A stretch of DNA of 64,000 nt from Alloiococcus otitis ATCC 51267 (GCF_000315445.1 NZ_JH992958.1:120611-184610); one strand, 5' to 3'. Shown: positions 1 through 9,833, counted from the stretch's first letter. Numbers and translations: made by a program. Notes: a model not told the origin generated them from the letters alone.

Positions 1-140
1 CTAAGCAATTGTAGAACTTCGACTAGTAAATTCTATAATCGCTAAGCAATTGTAGAACTTCGACTAGTAAATTCTATAATCGCTAAGCAATTGTAGAACT
101 TCGACTTGCAAATTCTATAATCACTGATCAATAGTAGAAG
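1..140. repeat. 41-bp-period palindrome array, family A (locus A1)
   Basis: Three tandem copies of a 41-bp unit plus a degenerate fourth run in from the left window edge. Each unit is an inverted repeat, ATTCTATAAT, nine bases, then ATTGTAGAAC, followed by a 12-bp spacer. Left arms start at 30, 71 and 112 and right arms at 8, 49, 90 and 131, so every step is exactly 41 bp. The first arm is already in phase at position 8, so the array probably continues outside the window. There is no coding potential here. The same family is found at 23718-23787 and around the IS256-type element. Confidence 0.9.
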
Positions 141-235
141 TTTAGAAAGTCACTTTCATTTCAGGTCAGTCCCCAAACCCAGACTGACCTACACAGAGTT
201 TGAGACTTGATTCGACATTACTTTATGGCTTTCCC

Positions 236-366
236 ATTGTCGCCTTTCAACTCTCAAAGTACCGAATGGCTGACCCATTGTCGCCTTTCAACTCTGAAAG
301 TACCGTATGACTACCCGATTGTCGCCTTTTAACTCCAAAACTTCCTTATTTTCATTTATTGTCCAG
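236..366. repeat. 41-bp-period repeat array, family C
   Basis: Copies of ATTGTCGCCTTTCAACTC start at 236 and 277, with a diverged copy at 318 and a weak one at 358 (steps 41, 41, 40). Between copies a CCGAATGG-type arm faces the next CCATTGTCG, giving an imperfect inverted repeat. The sequence differs from families A and B but the period is the same. Two diverged copies of the core also lie at 29171 and 29209. The array sits downstream of the terminator of the agaS operon. Confidence 0.7.
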
Positions 367-445
367 TTTCAAGTCCAAAACCAGCCTATTCTGACCATTT
401 ACACAGTTTCATCCCCCAAGCCAACCACAGTCCAACCCCATAGCG

Positions 446-490
446 AAAAAGCCTAGCCAAGCTGTCGGGCAGCTGTGGCTAGGCTTTTTT
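446..490 (-). terminator. Rho-independent terminator after agaS
   Basis: Inverted repeat AAAAAGCCTAGCC ... GGCTAGGCTTTTTT, with a T-run on both strands. It lies 20 bp beyond the agaS stop and closes the bgaC-PTS-agaS operon. Confidence 0.85.
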
Positions 491-510
491 CTATTCTTTA
501 GCAAGTAGAC

Positions 511-1674
511 TTATTTGTCGTAGTCGTAGATGACGACCCCTTGGACTACCCGGTTGACGGTTCCAGTTGGGGATGGGGTGTCTGGTTTGTTACCGACCTT
601 GACAGCGGTATGCAAGGAGACGGTTTGACCTAAGATGACGTAGGGGAGGACCAAGTAAGCATCCGGCACTTCAAGGTCACTATCTAAGACAAATTGTTTA
701 GCATCATGGTCCAATTTTTTGGTTGAGACTGAGAGGACCTGGTTGGCAATTTTGTCGTGGTAAACTTCATTCATGATGTCTTCTTCGTATTGGCGGGTGT
801 AAGCATCATTGGTAGCAAATAGGATAACAACAGTCTCTTCATTGACAAAGGATTTTGGCCCGTGACGGAAGCCCAGTGGGGTTTCGTATTGGGTTGCGAT
901 TTGACCAGCTGTTAGCTCTAAGATTTTCAACTGGCTTTCCTTGGCTAGGCCAAAGAAGTTGGCTCCACCCAGGTAGACCACCCGGTTAAAGTTACCAGAA
1001 ACCAGGTCAGCGATTTCGTCTTCCCGGTCGATAACTTGTCCGCCTAATTTGACAATTTGCCGAGCCCAGTCAATTTTTTGGCTGAGGTCAGTCGGGTCAA
1101 ATAAGAAGAGGGCAGACAAGGCCATACAAGTGTAAGACCCAGTCATAGCAAAGCCTTGGTCGTTGGAAAGCTCTGGCTGTAAAATCAAAAGGTTGTCGTC
1201 TGATTTTTCAGCAGCTTGGGCCAATTTCCCTTCTTTGGAACAAGTGATGGTGATGTGGTAGAGGTCTTTGACGATTTTGTCAGCTACATTGACTGCTGCC
1301 ACACTCTCTGGTGAGTTCCCAGACCGGGCAAAGGAGACCAAGACGGTTGGCACATCTTCTTTTAGGTAGTATTCCGGTGTGGCAACCAAATCGGTAGTGG
1401 CAATGGCCTCAAAGGAAAGCTTGCCTTCTCCTTCCACCTTGTTCAAGTATTCCTTGATACTTTCACCGACAAAGGCCGAGGTTCCTGCCCCGGTGAAAAT
1501 AACCCGGGTGTGGTCGTGGCGGTCTTTGATAGTAGACAGGAAGTTGGCGTAATACTCGCCGTTTGTTTCAAAGTCTTGGATAACTTCTTCCCATAAAGCG
1601 GGTTGCTGCTTGATCTCACGGGTGGTGATGTCAGCACCTAAATCTTTTAATTCTTGGTCAGTTTTGTTAAACAT
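511..1674 (-). CDS. agaS: SIS-domain sugar isomerase/deaminase AgaS
   Basis: A 387-residue protein with two SIS (sugar isomerase) domains; the first opens with the phosphosugar-binding segment FTGAGTSAFVGESI near residue 65, and a second SIS fold occupies the C-terminal half. Members of this family deaminate and isomerise galactosamine 6-phosphate to tagatose 6-phosphate in the cytoplasm. I chose the ATG at 1674 because AAGGAG lies six bases upstream; an upstream in-frame ATG has no such site. It is the last gene of the bgaC-PTS operon, the same order as in Streptococcus pneumoniae. Its product would enter the tagatose pathway encoded at 8739-12908. Confidence 0.85.
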   Translation of the reverse strand: MFNKTDQELKDLGADITTREIKQQPALWEEVIQDFETNGEYYANFLSTIKDRHDHTRVIFTGAGTSAFVGESIKEYLNKVEGEGKLSFEAIATTDLVATPEYYLKEDVPTVLVSFARSGNSPESVAAVNVADKIVKDLYHITITCSKEGKLAQAAEKSDDNLLILQPELSNDQGFAMTGSYTCMALSALFLFDPTDLSQKIDWARQIVKLGGQVIDREDEIADLVSGNFNRVVYLGGANFFGLAKESQLKILELTAGQIATQYETPLGFRHGPKSFVNEETVVILFATNDAYTRQYEEDIMNEVYHDKIANQVLSVSTKKLDHDAKQFVLDSDLEVPDAYLVLPYVILGQTVSLHTAVKVGNKPDTPSPTGTVNRVVQGVVIYDYDK

Positions 1675-1770
1675 GTCAATCTCCTTCATACAATGACTTG
1701 GACAAGTTAAGCAATGAACTGGGGCACAAACTTAAGCTAGGCCTGGGTGACCCCAGGCCCAAAGCTCAAG

Positions 1771-2154
1771 TTATTTGCCTAACATATCGTTGATTTTGAG
1801 GATGTTTTCTTTAGCTTTTTCGCTGTAGTCCACGTCCCCTTCTTCCAACATTTCAGCGTTGACAAAGGCAATGACCATAGGCAGGTTCATGCCAGCGTAA
1901 ACTGGGAAGTCGTCCCCTTCCAAGAGGTAGCGGGCCACCACATTATTGGGGGTTCCACCGGATAGGTCAGTGAAGACGACAAAGTCTTCCAAGCCAGACT
2001 TGGCCTCTTCAAACTTGGCCTTGAAGTCTTCCTGACTTTCTTGGGGTTCCAAGCTGATCGCAGTAATATTTTCTTGTGGCCCCATAATCATTTCGGCACT
2101 TTTCTTGATGGCTTGTGATAAGTCACCGTGACTTGCTAAAATTAAGTGTTTCAC
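1771..2154 (-). CDS. PTS mannose-family EIIA component
   Basis: 127 residues, the usual length of a stand-alone mannose-type EIIA domain. The phosphorylated histidine is His9 in LILASHGDLSQ. It takes phosphate from HPr and passes it to the EIIB at 3932-4414. The start is GTG, preceded by AAGGACGG. It lies between the EIID gene and agaS in a minus-strand operon. The substrate cannot be read from sequence; the BgaC/AgaS context points to a beta-galactoside or N-acetylgalactosamine-type sugar. Confidence 0.88.
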   Translation of the reverse strand: MKHLILASHGDLSQAIKKSAEMIMGPQENITAISLEPQESQEDFKAKFEEAKSGLEDFVVFTDLSGGTPNNVVARYLLEGDDFPVYAGMNLPMVIAFVNAEMLEEGDVDYSEKAKENILKINDMLGK

Positions 2155-2183
2155 TTTTTCCGTCCTTCCTTACAAGATTTGTT

Positions 2184-3005
2184 TTATACGAGGATACCTA
2201 AGGCAGATAAGATAACTGACACAATAAGGACTATAAAGATAGCCTTGGTCGAGGTCATGTTCTCCCTTCCTAGTAGCCAGTAAACAAAACCGACGATAAG
2301 GGCGGGAACTGCTTTTGGCATAATCATATCAAAGATGTTTTGGACATCAACGGCAACCCCTGCTATCTCTGGGGTGATGCCAATGTTGACGTTAATCATG
2401 GTTGCGACCAAGGCCCCAACCATGAAGACCCCAAGTAGGGTTGCAGCATCGGTAAAGGCTGACAATTGGCCTTGGAGGTCACTAACCAGTTTGGTCCCTG
2501 AACGGTAAGCGTATTTCAATTGGCTCCATCTGAACACACATATAACAATCCCGGCAATAATCCAAAGCAAAATACCAAGTGGGTTCCCGTTTGCCCCTAA
2601 GTTAGCCCCGATAGCACCAAAGATAGCTGGCACCAAGGCACCGAAGAGGGAGTCCCCAACGGCTGCGAAAGACCCCATCAAACCTGCCTTGACACCTGCA
2701 GCTGATTCAACGGCTTCAATTCCTTCTTTTTCCTCAATGGACAAGTCGATACCGGTAATTACGGTGTTGAAGAATGGGGAGGTGTTGAAGAATTGGGCGT
2801 GGGTTCTCATGGCTTCTTTTAGTTCATCGGTATTGTCCCCATACATCTTACGGAGTTGGGGCAAGATGTGGTAGAGGTAGCCGGACCCTTGCATCCGTTC
2901 ATAGTTCCAACCAATTTGGAAGCCGAATAGAGACCGCAAGTTAATTTGTCTAAAGTCTTTATCGGTTAATTTGTAATTTGTTTTGTTTTCATTAGAGTTC
3001 GTCAT
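2184..3005 (-). CDS. PTS mannose-family EIID component
   Basis: 273 residues with the EIID hallmark FNTSPFFNTVITGIDLSIEE near residue 80, then GLMGSFAAVGDSLFGALVP and several C-terminal membrane helices. With EIIC it forms the membrane channel of a mannose-type PTS. The start overlaps the end of the EIIC gene by 14 bp, suggesting translational coupling. GGAGGGAGAG precedes the ATG. Confidence 0.9.
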   Translation of the reverse strand: MTNSNENKTNYKLTDKDFRQINLRSLFGFQIGWNYERMQGSGYLYHILPQLRKMYGDNTDELKEAMRTHAQFFNTSPFFNTVITGIDLSIEEKEGIEAVESAAGVKAGLMGSFAAVGDSLFGALVPAIFGAIGANLGANGNPLGILLWIIAGIVICVFRWSQLKYAYRSGTKLVSDLQGQLSAFTDAATLLGVFMVGALVATMINVNIGITPEIAGVAVDVQNIFDMIMPKAVPALIVGFVYWLLGRENMTSTKAIFIVLIVSVILSALGILV

Positions 3006-3915
3006 CTAAAATCTCTCCCTCCGCATTGTCAGAAGCTTCAACACTTTCTTGGTCTGGGCTAGAACCACCGGCACTTGGACCTGCTGGGCTAGCTTTTGAA
3101 GTGGAGTTTTTGTAGTAGATGTAGGTAATGGCTAGGCCGATGAAGAAGATGGCAAGTAGTGGCAATTCGTTGAAGTTAGCTGCGAATTCTTCAGATAGGC
3201 CAATGACTTCGTTCCCAATAAGGGAGACATCGGTGAATAGCTCAGAGAAGATAGCAGTAATTGTAAAACCTAAAATTAAGTATGGGAGATGTTTTTTAAC
3301 TGGTAGGTAGCGAAGCAAGATTGCAAAACCGACTGCAGGAAGAACCGCACCAGCTAAGGTTAACCCTTCTGCTAACCAACCGAGTTCGTTGTTTAGGAAT
3401 TCAACGGCTTGGGTGATGACACCACTTCCGATAGTTAGGACAATAAAGATTGGAATCATACGGGAAAGTGACCAAGGTAGTAGGCCTGCTAAGTAGTTGC
3501 GTTCAATGGACTTGTAGTTGTGGTTTTCAATAGCTGTGTCAATTCGGTGTTGGAAGAAGGTGTTGGCAAAACGAGCCAAGACGTCAAGTTGGACCAGTAG
3601 GCTGGCTACTGGAACAGCCAAGGTTGACATAGCCTGTTGTGGGTCCATGCCAATCCCGATGGAAAAGACGGTAGCGACGATGGTACCGGAGTTGGCGTCA
3701 ATCCGAGAAGCTCCCCCGAAAGTCCCTACACCTAAAATTGTCAGCTGCATCCCAGCCCCGATTAAGAGACCAGTTGTCATGTCCCCCATGACCAGACCGG
3801 TGAAAAAGCCGGCAAAGAGGGGTGACCCAATCGAGGTGACTAGGTGCAACTCATCCCAAATCTGGAAACCAGAATACAGGGTAATTAAAAGTATCTGCCA
3901 AAATGCTATATCCAT
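2992..3915 (-). CDS. PTS mannose-family EIIC component
   Basis: 307 residues and strongly hydrophobic, with the EIIC-type segment MGDMTTGLLIGAGMQLTILG near residue 45 and multiple membrane spans. It is the sugar-translocating permease partner of EIID. The C-terminal 30 residues are hydrophilic, rich in Ser, Glu and Asp, which is longer than many family members. The start has AAGGAGG at good spacing. It sits between the EIIB and EIID genes. Confidence 0.9.
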   Translation of the reverse strand: MDIAFWQILLITLYSGFQIWDELHLVTSIGSPLFAGFFTGLVMGDMTTGLLIGAGMQLTILGVGTFGGASRIDANSGTIVATVFSIGIGMDPQQAMSTLAVPVASLLVQLDVLARFANTFFQHRIDTAIENHNYKSIERNYLAGLLPWSLSRMIPIFIVLTIGSGVITQAVEFLNNELGWLAEGLTLAGAVLPAVGFAILLRYLPVKKHLPYLILGFTITAIFSELFTDVSLIGNEVIGLSEEFAANFNELPLLAIFFIGLAITYIYYKNSTSKASPAGPSAGGSSPDQESVEASDNAEGEILDDEL

Positions 3916-3931
3916 TTGTCTTCCTCCTTAA

Positions 3932-4414
3932 TTAGCTTTCTTCTTTGAGTAATTTCATGAAGTCTTTAGCGTTGTCATTCGGCACCATTTGGGCGGTAAG
4001 CTGGATGCCTTTATCTTTCAACTCTTTAAAGACTTCAACGTCTTCGTCCGTTACATTAATGGAGTTGGTGATGGACCGCGTTTGGTCGGTTTGGGACATG
4101 TTCCCCACATTAATTTTGTCGATGGCAACCCCCTTGTCCACCAATTCTAGGTAGACTTGCGGATTTTTAGCCACCAGCATGACCCGTTGAGACTTGTAGC
4201 GGTCTTCCTTCAGCTGCTTAGCTGCCCGGTCAATCGGCAAAACGGACAGGCGCATGGAAGCTGGGGTGGCAAGTCTTAAACCTGACTTCTCCACGTCGCT
4301 TTCAGACACCTTGTCGTCAATCACGATAAAACGGTCGAGCTGGAGCTTGGACCCCCATAAGTTGGCTACCTGGCCGTGGATGAGACGACCATCTATTCTT
4401 GAACCGATTATCAT
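3932..4414 (-). CDS. PTS mannose-family EIIB component
   Basis: 160 residues, typical of an EIIB of this family. The N-terminal signature IDGRLIHGQVANLWG contains the phospho-accepting His13. It transfers phosphate from EIIA to the incoming sugar in the cytoplasm. AAGGAGG precedes the ATG. It is the first PTS gene after the beta-galactosidase gene, as in the pneumococcal bgaC locus. Confidence 0.9.
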   Translation of the reverse strand: MIIGSRIDGRLIHGQVANLWGSKLQLDRFIVIDDKVSESDVEKSGLRLATPASMRLSVLPIDRAAKQLKEDRYKSQRVMLVAKNPQVYLELVDKGVAIDKINVGNMSQTDQTRSITNSINVTDEDVEVFKELKDKGIQLTAQMVPNDNAKDFMKLLKEES

Positions 4415-4449
4415 ATTCTTCCTCCTTATTTTTGGGAATAACCCTTGGG

Positions 4450-6243
4450 CTAGTCCTCTTTCATTTTTTTATACACATGGTTAGCTTTAAAGGAAAGGTT
4501 TGGTGCATATTTCCCTTCCGTTTCGAAAATAGTGACCTCATTGACCCCTTCTTTAAGGAAGGCTTTCGGTAGGTAAAGGGACAAGGTTGGGCCCAGGTCC
4601 CAGAACCGGCCTAGGTTATGACCATTGACTAGGACAATTCCCTTGCCAAAGTCTGACAAGTCAATGTAGGTATCTTCTAGGTCATCAAAAGTAACATTGA
4701 ATTTGTAGAAACTTGGCAAGCCTTCTTTGAAGTCTTTTTCCAAACTGTAATCAATTTGGTCGACCCGGTCAAAGTCGATCAAGTACTGGCGCCAGTTTGT
4801 CAAGAAGTGAAGGTCTGAGGTAACCCCTTGCCGAATCCCTTTTTCCTGGGTGTCGGCTAAAAGCTTGTGGCCGTAGTTGACCCGGCCCATATTTTCAACC
4901 AAGACATCCAACTTGTTAGACTCTTCCAAAGGTCCAGTAGTGATGTCTTCCCCGATTTCTTCTTGGTACTGGGTAGCTAGGTGCTGGTCATTTAAAAAGA
5001 CATGGGCCCGGTCCCGGCCATCGATAACCCGGAGCCGCTCTTCTTCATCCACATCTTTGACAAAGTCGGTTTGGTAAAGGATGTAACCATAGTGCTGGCC
5101 CAATTCATCCATGGACCGGGTGTACAAGCTGTCGACTCGGTCCGCCACTTGGTCTAGGCTGTCTACCAGGTTGACCTTGGCTTCCAGCTGGACATTTTCT
5201 TGTGCAGTGGACTCTTTGACAAGGGGTTCAGCCTGGTCAATATCAGGAAATTCTTCCTTGATCATTTTTTGGATGGCATAGTATTTTTCAGTTGGGTTGC
5301 CTTGTTCATCTAGTGGGGCACCGTAGTCGTAAGAAGTGATCTGGTGGAGGTCATGAGTCCCTCGGGCAGAACAGCCATTCATAAAGCCAAAGTTAGTCCC
5401 ACCTTGGAACATGTAGAGGTTGACACTGCCTAATTGGACGGCCTCTCTTAGGGCTTCCACCAATTCATCTGTTTCCCGGGTGACAATGGGCTCACCCCAG
5501 CGGTTAAACCAACCACACCAGAATTCCATGACCATAAGGGGCCATTCTTTACCAATCTTGTCGTGGAAGTCTTTCAAGTTGCCAAAGTTCTCTTTGGCTT
5601 TGGACCCGAAGTTACCGGTAATCAGGATGTCTTCGTCAATATCCGTTAAGGTTCCTGCTCGAAGGGTAGCCAACCATGCCCCGTCTGAGGTACAGAGGGG
5701 AACGTCAGCCCCGTGAGCCTTCATGCTGTCGTAAACGCCCTTCAAGTAGTCCTTGTCTTCCCCGTAAGACCCGTATTCGTTCTCGATTTGCATCATCAAG
5801 ATTGGGCCACCATGGGTAAATTGGAGGTCGCCCACTTCTTTAAAGAGTCTGGCAAAGAACTTGTCGACGAGTTCTAAGAAAGCAGGGTCGGAGCTTCTCG
5901 GATGGAGGTCTTCATTGATGATCCAGCCTGGCAAACCACCGTATTCCCATTCGGCACAAATGTAAGGGCTGGGTCTTAAGATGACGTAAAGGCCAAGCTC
6001 TTCTGCTTCTTTGATAAAGGCCTTGACATCCAAGTTGCCTGAAAAGTCAAAGTGTCCGGGCTCTGGTTCGTGAACATTCCAAGGCACATAAGTCTCCACT
6101 GTGTTGAAACCAAGCGCTTTTAGGTTGTATAGGGAATGGTGCCAGTCAGCTCGAGGGATACGGAAGTAATGGATGGCCCCCGAAAGAAATTGAAATGGCT
6201 CTCCGTCTAAGTAAAACTTGTCCTTGATTTGAAAATCTGTCAC
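4450..6243 (-). CDS. bgaC: GH35 beta-galactosidase BgaC
   Basis: 597 residues, close to the roughly 595 of pneumococcal BgaC. The GH35 acid/base motif QIENEYGSYG is present (Glu156), with the nucleophile in VMEFWCGWF (Glu240). The C-terminal half has jelly-roll-like sequence (GHNLGRFWDLGPT). There is no signal peptide, so the enzyme may be cytoplasmic or surface-associated by non-classical export, as reported for the streptococcal enzyme. The family prefers beta-1,3-linked galactose. Translation starts at GTG with AGGAGG upstream. It is the first gene of the operon and lies directly behind a promoter with a cre-like site. Confidence 0.9.
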   Translation of the reverse strand: MTDFQIKDKFYLDGEPFQFLSGAIHYFRIPRADWHHSLYNLKALGFNTVETYVPWNVHEPEPGHFDFSGNLDVKAFIKEAEELGLYVILRPSPYICAEWEYGGLPGWIINEDLHPRSSDPAFLELVDKFFARLFKEVGDLQFTHGGPILMMQIENEYGSYGEDKDYLKGVYDSMKAHGADVPLCTSDGAWLATLRAGTLTDIDEDILITGNFGSKAKENFGNLKDFHDKIGKEWPLMVMEFWCGWFNRWGEPIVTRETDELVEALREAVQLGSVNLYMFQGGTNFGFMNGCSARGTHDLHQITSYDYGAPLDEQGNPTEKYYAIQKMIKEEFPDIDQAEPLVKESTAQENVQLEAKVNLVDSLDQVADRVDSLYTRSMDELGQHYGYILYQTDFVKDVDEEERLRVIDGRDRAHVFLNDQHLATQYQEEIGEDITTGPLEESNKLDVLVENMGRVNYGHKLLADTQEKGIRQGVTSDLHFLTNWRQYLIDFDRVDQIDYSLEKDFKEGLPSFYKFNVTFDDLEDTYIDLSDFGKGIVLVNGHNLGRFWDLGPTLSLYLPKAFLKEGVNEVTIFETEGKYAPNLSFKANHVYKKMKED

Positions 6244-6296
6244 CCTTTATCCTCCTTATAAATGATTGGCAAAGATTAAATATTGGTCCTGTTATC

Positions 6297-6325
6297 ATTA
6301 TATAGTTAAACGGTTACAAAGTACA
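6297..6325 (-). promoter_or_regulatory. bgaC operon promoter with cre-like operator
   Basis: Read on the minus strand, a TATAAT -10 box (6297-6302) lies about 55 bp before bgaC. TTGTAACCGTTTAAC (6305-6319) overlaps the -10/-35 spacer and matches 13 of 15 positions of the CcpA cre consensus. The -35 region (TGTACT) is weak, which fits a regulated promoter. Carbon catabolite control is inferred. Confidence 0.55.
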
Positions 6326-6513
6326 CTCAATCTAAAAATTTTAATCTATAATGGTCACTTTTATTTTGATGGTCAAAGCTTAGACCAGCCAGTAGCCCGG
6401 CTTCCCTGAGTCAGGCTAGGCTTCGGCTTTTTCGTCAAATGCCCTTAGCAACTGTCTTGGTTGCCCTGAGCCGGCCGGTCTGGTTAGCTTAGACTTCCTT
6501 AACTGTATTGATC

Positions 6514-7917
6514 CTATTCCTCTGCTTGGACCTGGTTAGCCTCATAGTCTGCATTCCGCTTCCGCATTTGCCGGACATACCAGTAAAAGAGGAGGCTGTA
6601 GACGGCAAAAGCTGCTAAGGCAATGAGGATAGGGCCTAGGTTAAAACCATTCCCTGCCTGCCCTAGTAGGATGGCTAGGAATTTTTCGACTGGCCCTTCC
6701 AAGCTAGAGTGGGAAATCCCAATCCCGTAAGCAAAGCTAGGGGAGATTGCCCCAATGGACTGGGCGGACTCGGTCAAGAAAGGCGATATGGCTGTCCCTG
6801 ACCAGAGGAAGAGGGGGATGGTGAGGGTGCCGATGACAATCATCCGCAAGAGTTTCCCCCGGCAGACCACCAGCAAGGCCGGGGTCACCCCGATGACAAT
6901 AATACCGGCCATGGGTAGGATATGGTTGCCTGGCAAGACTAAGGCAATGATGAAGAGGAGAGGGGCTAGGATATTGGCCACTGCCCACATTTCGGACCGG
7001 GATGACAAGAAAGGCCAATCAATCCCAATCAAAACCTGCTTGCCTCCCAAGCGTTTATACATGAGGTTGGTTACCCCTTGGGAGAAGGGTTCAGTGGAAG
7101 AAGTCAACCAGGACCCAACTACTGAGAAAAGTTCCAAGGAAGCAGCCCCCACAAAGACCAAGAGAAAGATCACGCTAAGGGGTTGCTGGCCCAGGATCCC
7201 GACAAAGAGGCCTAGATAGGAACCGATGGCAAACTTGCTCCCCCAAAAGCCGACCTTGTCATTCAAGGTGGCGGCATCAAAGTCGTATTGGTCCAGTTTA
7301 GGAAAAACAAGGTCAATGATTTTATCCACCAGTAAAATAAAGGGGTTGAGTAAAAAGTTGATGTGGGTGGTCGTGGTGGGGTTAGAATCGGGCGTCCCCA
7401 AGAGGTCATTGAAGGTGGGCTTCATCAAGTCCGAGTTGATCAACTTGAGGGCTCCTAGGAAGATGACCAAGAGGGTGGCCAAGATGATATTATTGGAATA
7501 ATACATGACCAAGAGGCCAATAATGGCCAGGTGCCAGAAGTTGAAAATATCAACGTCCAGGGTTCGGGTCTTGTCCCAATAGATCATGATGAGGTTCTCC
7601 ACCACCAAAACCAGGATAAAGAACAAGGTATAAACCGACGACCAGGTGATAGCCGCTATAGGTGCCCAACCCACATCGATAATGGAAAGGTCCAGTCCAA
7701 CTTGGCCCATAAAGTCCATCAAGGCTGGCCCAAAGGTGTTGGCCAAGCCATTGATCACCAGGCCAACCCCGACCAGGCCAATCCCTAACTTAAGACCTGC
7801 TTGGAAGGCCTTGGAAAACTGGGCCCCTAAAATCATTGCCAATACAGTGATTAAAATAAACATAAGTGCTGGAGCCCCAATCACCAGGGACTCTAAATTC
7901 ATACTGGCAAAATCCAT
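6514..7917 (-). CDS. gatC: PTS galactitol-family EIIC transporter
   Basis: 467 residues with about ten hydrophobic segments and the galactitol-type EIIC start (MILGAQFSKAFQAGLKLG near residue 28). It is the membrane permease of the PTS whose EIIB and EIIA lie immediately upstream. In streptococci this PTS type sits with lacABCD genes and imports galactose as galactose 6-phosphate, the probable role here. AAGGAGA precedes the ATG. It is the last gene of the lacD-gatA-gatB-gatC operon. Confidence 0.88.
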   Translation of the reverse strand: MDFASMNLESLVIGAPALMFILITVLAMILGAQFSKAFQAGLKLGIGLVGVGLVINGLANTFGPALMDFMGQVGLDLSIIDVGWAPIAAITWSSVYTLFFILVLVVENLIMIYWDKTRTLDVDIFNFWHLAIIGLLVMYYSNNIILATLLVIFLGALKLINSDLMKPTFNDLLGTPDSNPTTTTHINFLLNPFILLVDKIIDLVFPKLDQYDFDAATLNDKVGFWGSKFAIGSYLGLFVGILGQQPLSVIFLLVFVGAASLELFSVVGSWLTSSTEPFSQGVTNLMYKRLGGKQVLIGIDWPFLSSRSEMWAVANILAPLLFIIALVLPGNHILPMAGIIVIGVTPALLVVCRGKLLRMIVIGTLTIPLFLWSGTAISPFLTESAQSIGAISPSFAYGIGISHSSLEGPVEKFLAILLGQAGNGFNLGPILIALAAFAVYSLLFYWYVRQMRKRNADYEANQVQAEE

Positions 7918-7947
7918 AGTGTCTCCTTCGAAGGTTTTGGGCTAGCT

Positions 7948-8247
7948 TTACTGGATGTCTTTAATGATGGATTCGATCTCGTCAAAGACCGGTTTGGACA
8001 TAGCTGGCACCCGGTATAAGATTGGTCCTGCTTCAACTACAGGAATCTTAATCTCGAAGGAGAAGTCTGTTTTGGAAATGGGGGTAAAGATGTCATATTT
8101 GTCATTGATATCTTCGGTAATGTCTTTGATGACTGTGGTGTCAACTTGGACTTGGTAGCCCCGGTTTTTCATTTCTTCTTCGACAGCTGACTTAATTTGG
8201 TGGCTGGTGTTAATCCCAGCACCACAGGCTGCTAAAATTTTAACCAT
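7948..8247 (-). CDS. gatB: PTS galactitol-family EIIB component
   Basis: 99 residues starting MVKILAACGAGINTS, with the phosphorylated cysteine at position 8. I chose the ATG at 8247 because GAAAGAGGG lies just upstream and because a longer frame would run into the EIIA gene ending at 8261. It phosphorylates the sugar carried by the EIIC at 6514-7917. Confidence 0.88.
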   Translation of the reverse strand: MVKILAACGAGINTSHQIKSAVEEEMKNRGYQVQVDTTVIKDITEDINDKYDIFTPISKTDFSFEIKIPVVEAGPILYRVPAMSKPVFDEIESIIKDIQ

Positions 8248-8260
8248 AATATCCCTCTTT

Positions 8261-8737
8261 CTAATTGTTTCCGGACAAGAATTGGTAGACTGCTTCTTCA
8301 TCCCCCAATTCCTCTAATCGGTCGATATTGCCTGGTTGGGTGAAAAAGGCCATGAGGTCAGAGAGGACGTTGGTTTGGTCTCCACCCTGGTTGTTGATAA
8401 TCATAAACAAGTACTTGACGGCCAAGTCTTCTTCCGGCTTGATCATGTTGTGGAAGGTGACTTCCTGGTCCAACTTGACATAAACGATAGCCTGACCTTT
8501 GCAGTAGTCGGCTTCTGTGTGGGGAATAGCCACATTTGGGGAGTCGGGATTGACCACTGACAAGTCTAGGCCAGTGGGGTAAGAAGACTCCCGTTTGACA
8601 ATTTCTGCAGCAAAGTCTGAGGTGACCAAGTCCTTGTCTTCTAGAATGGCCGCTACTTCTTCAAGAACAGCTTCCTTGCTGTTGGCTTGAGAAGTTAGGA
8701 TCAAGTCCTTGCGGTAAAGGTCTTTAAAATCAGCCAT
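8261..8737 (-). CDS. gatA: PTS galactitol/fructose-type EIIA component
   Basis: 158 residues of the PTS_EIIA_2 (fructose/mannitol) fold. The active histidine is His73 in VAIPHTEADYC. It starts one base after the lacD stop, so the two genes are translationally linked. It supplies phosphate to the EIIB at 7948-8247. Confidence 0.87.
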   Translation of the reverse strand: MADFKDLYRKDLILTSQANSKEAVLEEVAAILEDKDLVTSDFAAEIVKRESSYPTGLDLSVVNPDSPNVAIPHTEADYCKGQAIVYVKLDQEVTFHNMIKPEEDLAVKYLFMIINNQGGDQTNVLSDLMAFFTQPGNIDRLEELGDEEAVYQFLSGNN

Positions 8738-8738
8738 T

Positions 8739-9731
8739 TTAAGACTCCACTTCGTAAAGGTCGGTCCAGGGAGTAGCAGTTTCTTTCAAGACTTCGTTTA
8801 GTTTTTGGATGTTGGAAGCTCCTTGAGTTCGCAACCATTCACGGGCAGCTTTTTCGCCACCTTTAACGTATTCGTCAATGGCACCCTTCCAAGTAGCACG
8901 GCCACACAAGACTCCGTGGAATTCAGTGCCTGCTTCTTTAGCGAAGCGGAGGGTTTCATTGAACAATTCAGAAGACACACCCGCACTCAAGTAGATGAAA
9001 GGAATGTCGGTTGCGGCAGCTTGGTCTCTAAAGTATTGGGCTGCTTCTTCTTTGGAGTAAACCGGATCACCCCCGTAACCTTCCACATAATTCATGTTGA
9101 CCGGCACTTCGAGTTTTAAGACGTCAACGTGGTAGCGGTCTTGGGAGAATTCCTTGATAGAATCAATGACCTTACGCGGTTTTAACTTGGCATATTCTTT
9201 GCCTTTCGCATCGTCAATCTTGCTGTCATAGGTCACAATTTCCAAGAAGAAAGGAATGTCTTCTGCCTTACATTCAGACCCAATCCGTTCAGTGAAGCGG
9301 TGTTTTTGGTCGTTGATTTCGTCTGGTTCGTCAATGTCATAATAGAGTAGGAATTTAACAGCGTTGGCACCATTTTCTTTGATGACTTGGACAGACATGT
9401 CGTCGATCAAGTCTGGCAAACGTCCCGGTTCAGTTGCATCGTAGCCAGTTTTTTCGTAGGCTAGAAGCAAACCAGCCTTGTCGTCTCTAGCTTTTGACGC
9501 AGGGATACCGTACTCAGGATCTAGTAAGATGGAAGAAGCATACGGGGTTAATTCCTCTGAAATAGCCACCTTGAATTCTTCAACAGCAGCTTGGATGTCG
9601 TCAACCCCGCCACCTTGTTGGATCATTTTTTTCAAAGATCCACGTTGGTCGATGGCCAAGGCTGAGATGTATTCCTCATCAGTTGATAATTGTTTCAAGT
9701 GTTGGTATTTTTTCTGGCTAATTTTTGGCAT
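8739..9731 (-). CDS. lacD: Tagatose 1,6-bisphosphate aldolase LacD
   Basis: 330 residues of the class I LacD family, which cleaves tagatose 1,6-bisphosphate to dihydroxyacetone phosphate and glyceraldehyde 3-phosphate. Family segments include [14 protein letters not shown] near residue 30, [10 protein letters not shown] and [15 protein letters not shown]. The ATG at 9731 follows AAAAGGAGA, so a longer start at 9752 is not needed. It is the first gene of the minus-strand operon, divergent from lacR. Having lacD apart from lacABC is unusual compared with the streptococcal lacABCD order. Confidence 0.92.
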   Translation of the reverse strand: MPKISQKKYQHLKQLSTDEEYISALAIDQRGSLKKMIQQGGGVDDIQAAVEEFKVAISEELTPYASSILLDPEYGIPASKARDDKAGLLLAYEKTGYDATEPGRLPDLIDDMSVQVIKENGANAVKFLLYYDIDEPDEINDQKHRFTERIGSECKAEDIPFFLEIVTYDSKIDDAKGKEYAKLKPRKVIDSIKEFSQDRYHVDVLKLEVPVNMNYVEGYGGDPVYSKEEAAQYFRDQAAATDIPFIYLSAGVSSELFNETLRFAKEAGTEFHGVLCGRATWKGAIDEYVKGGEKAAREWLRTQGASNIQKLNEVLKETATPWTDLYEVES

Positions 9732-9833
9732 GGTATGTCTCCTTTTCTTCATTGTAAAGGGCTTAAAGTGAAAGTCCTCAAGGCAATGGTTGATGATATA
9801 AGATTTACTTATAAACGACTAACTTCAATTTTA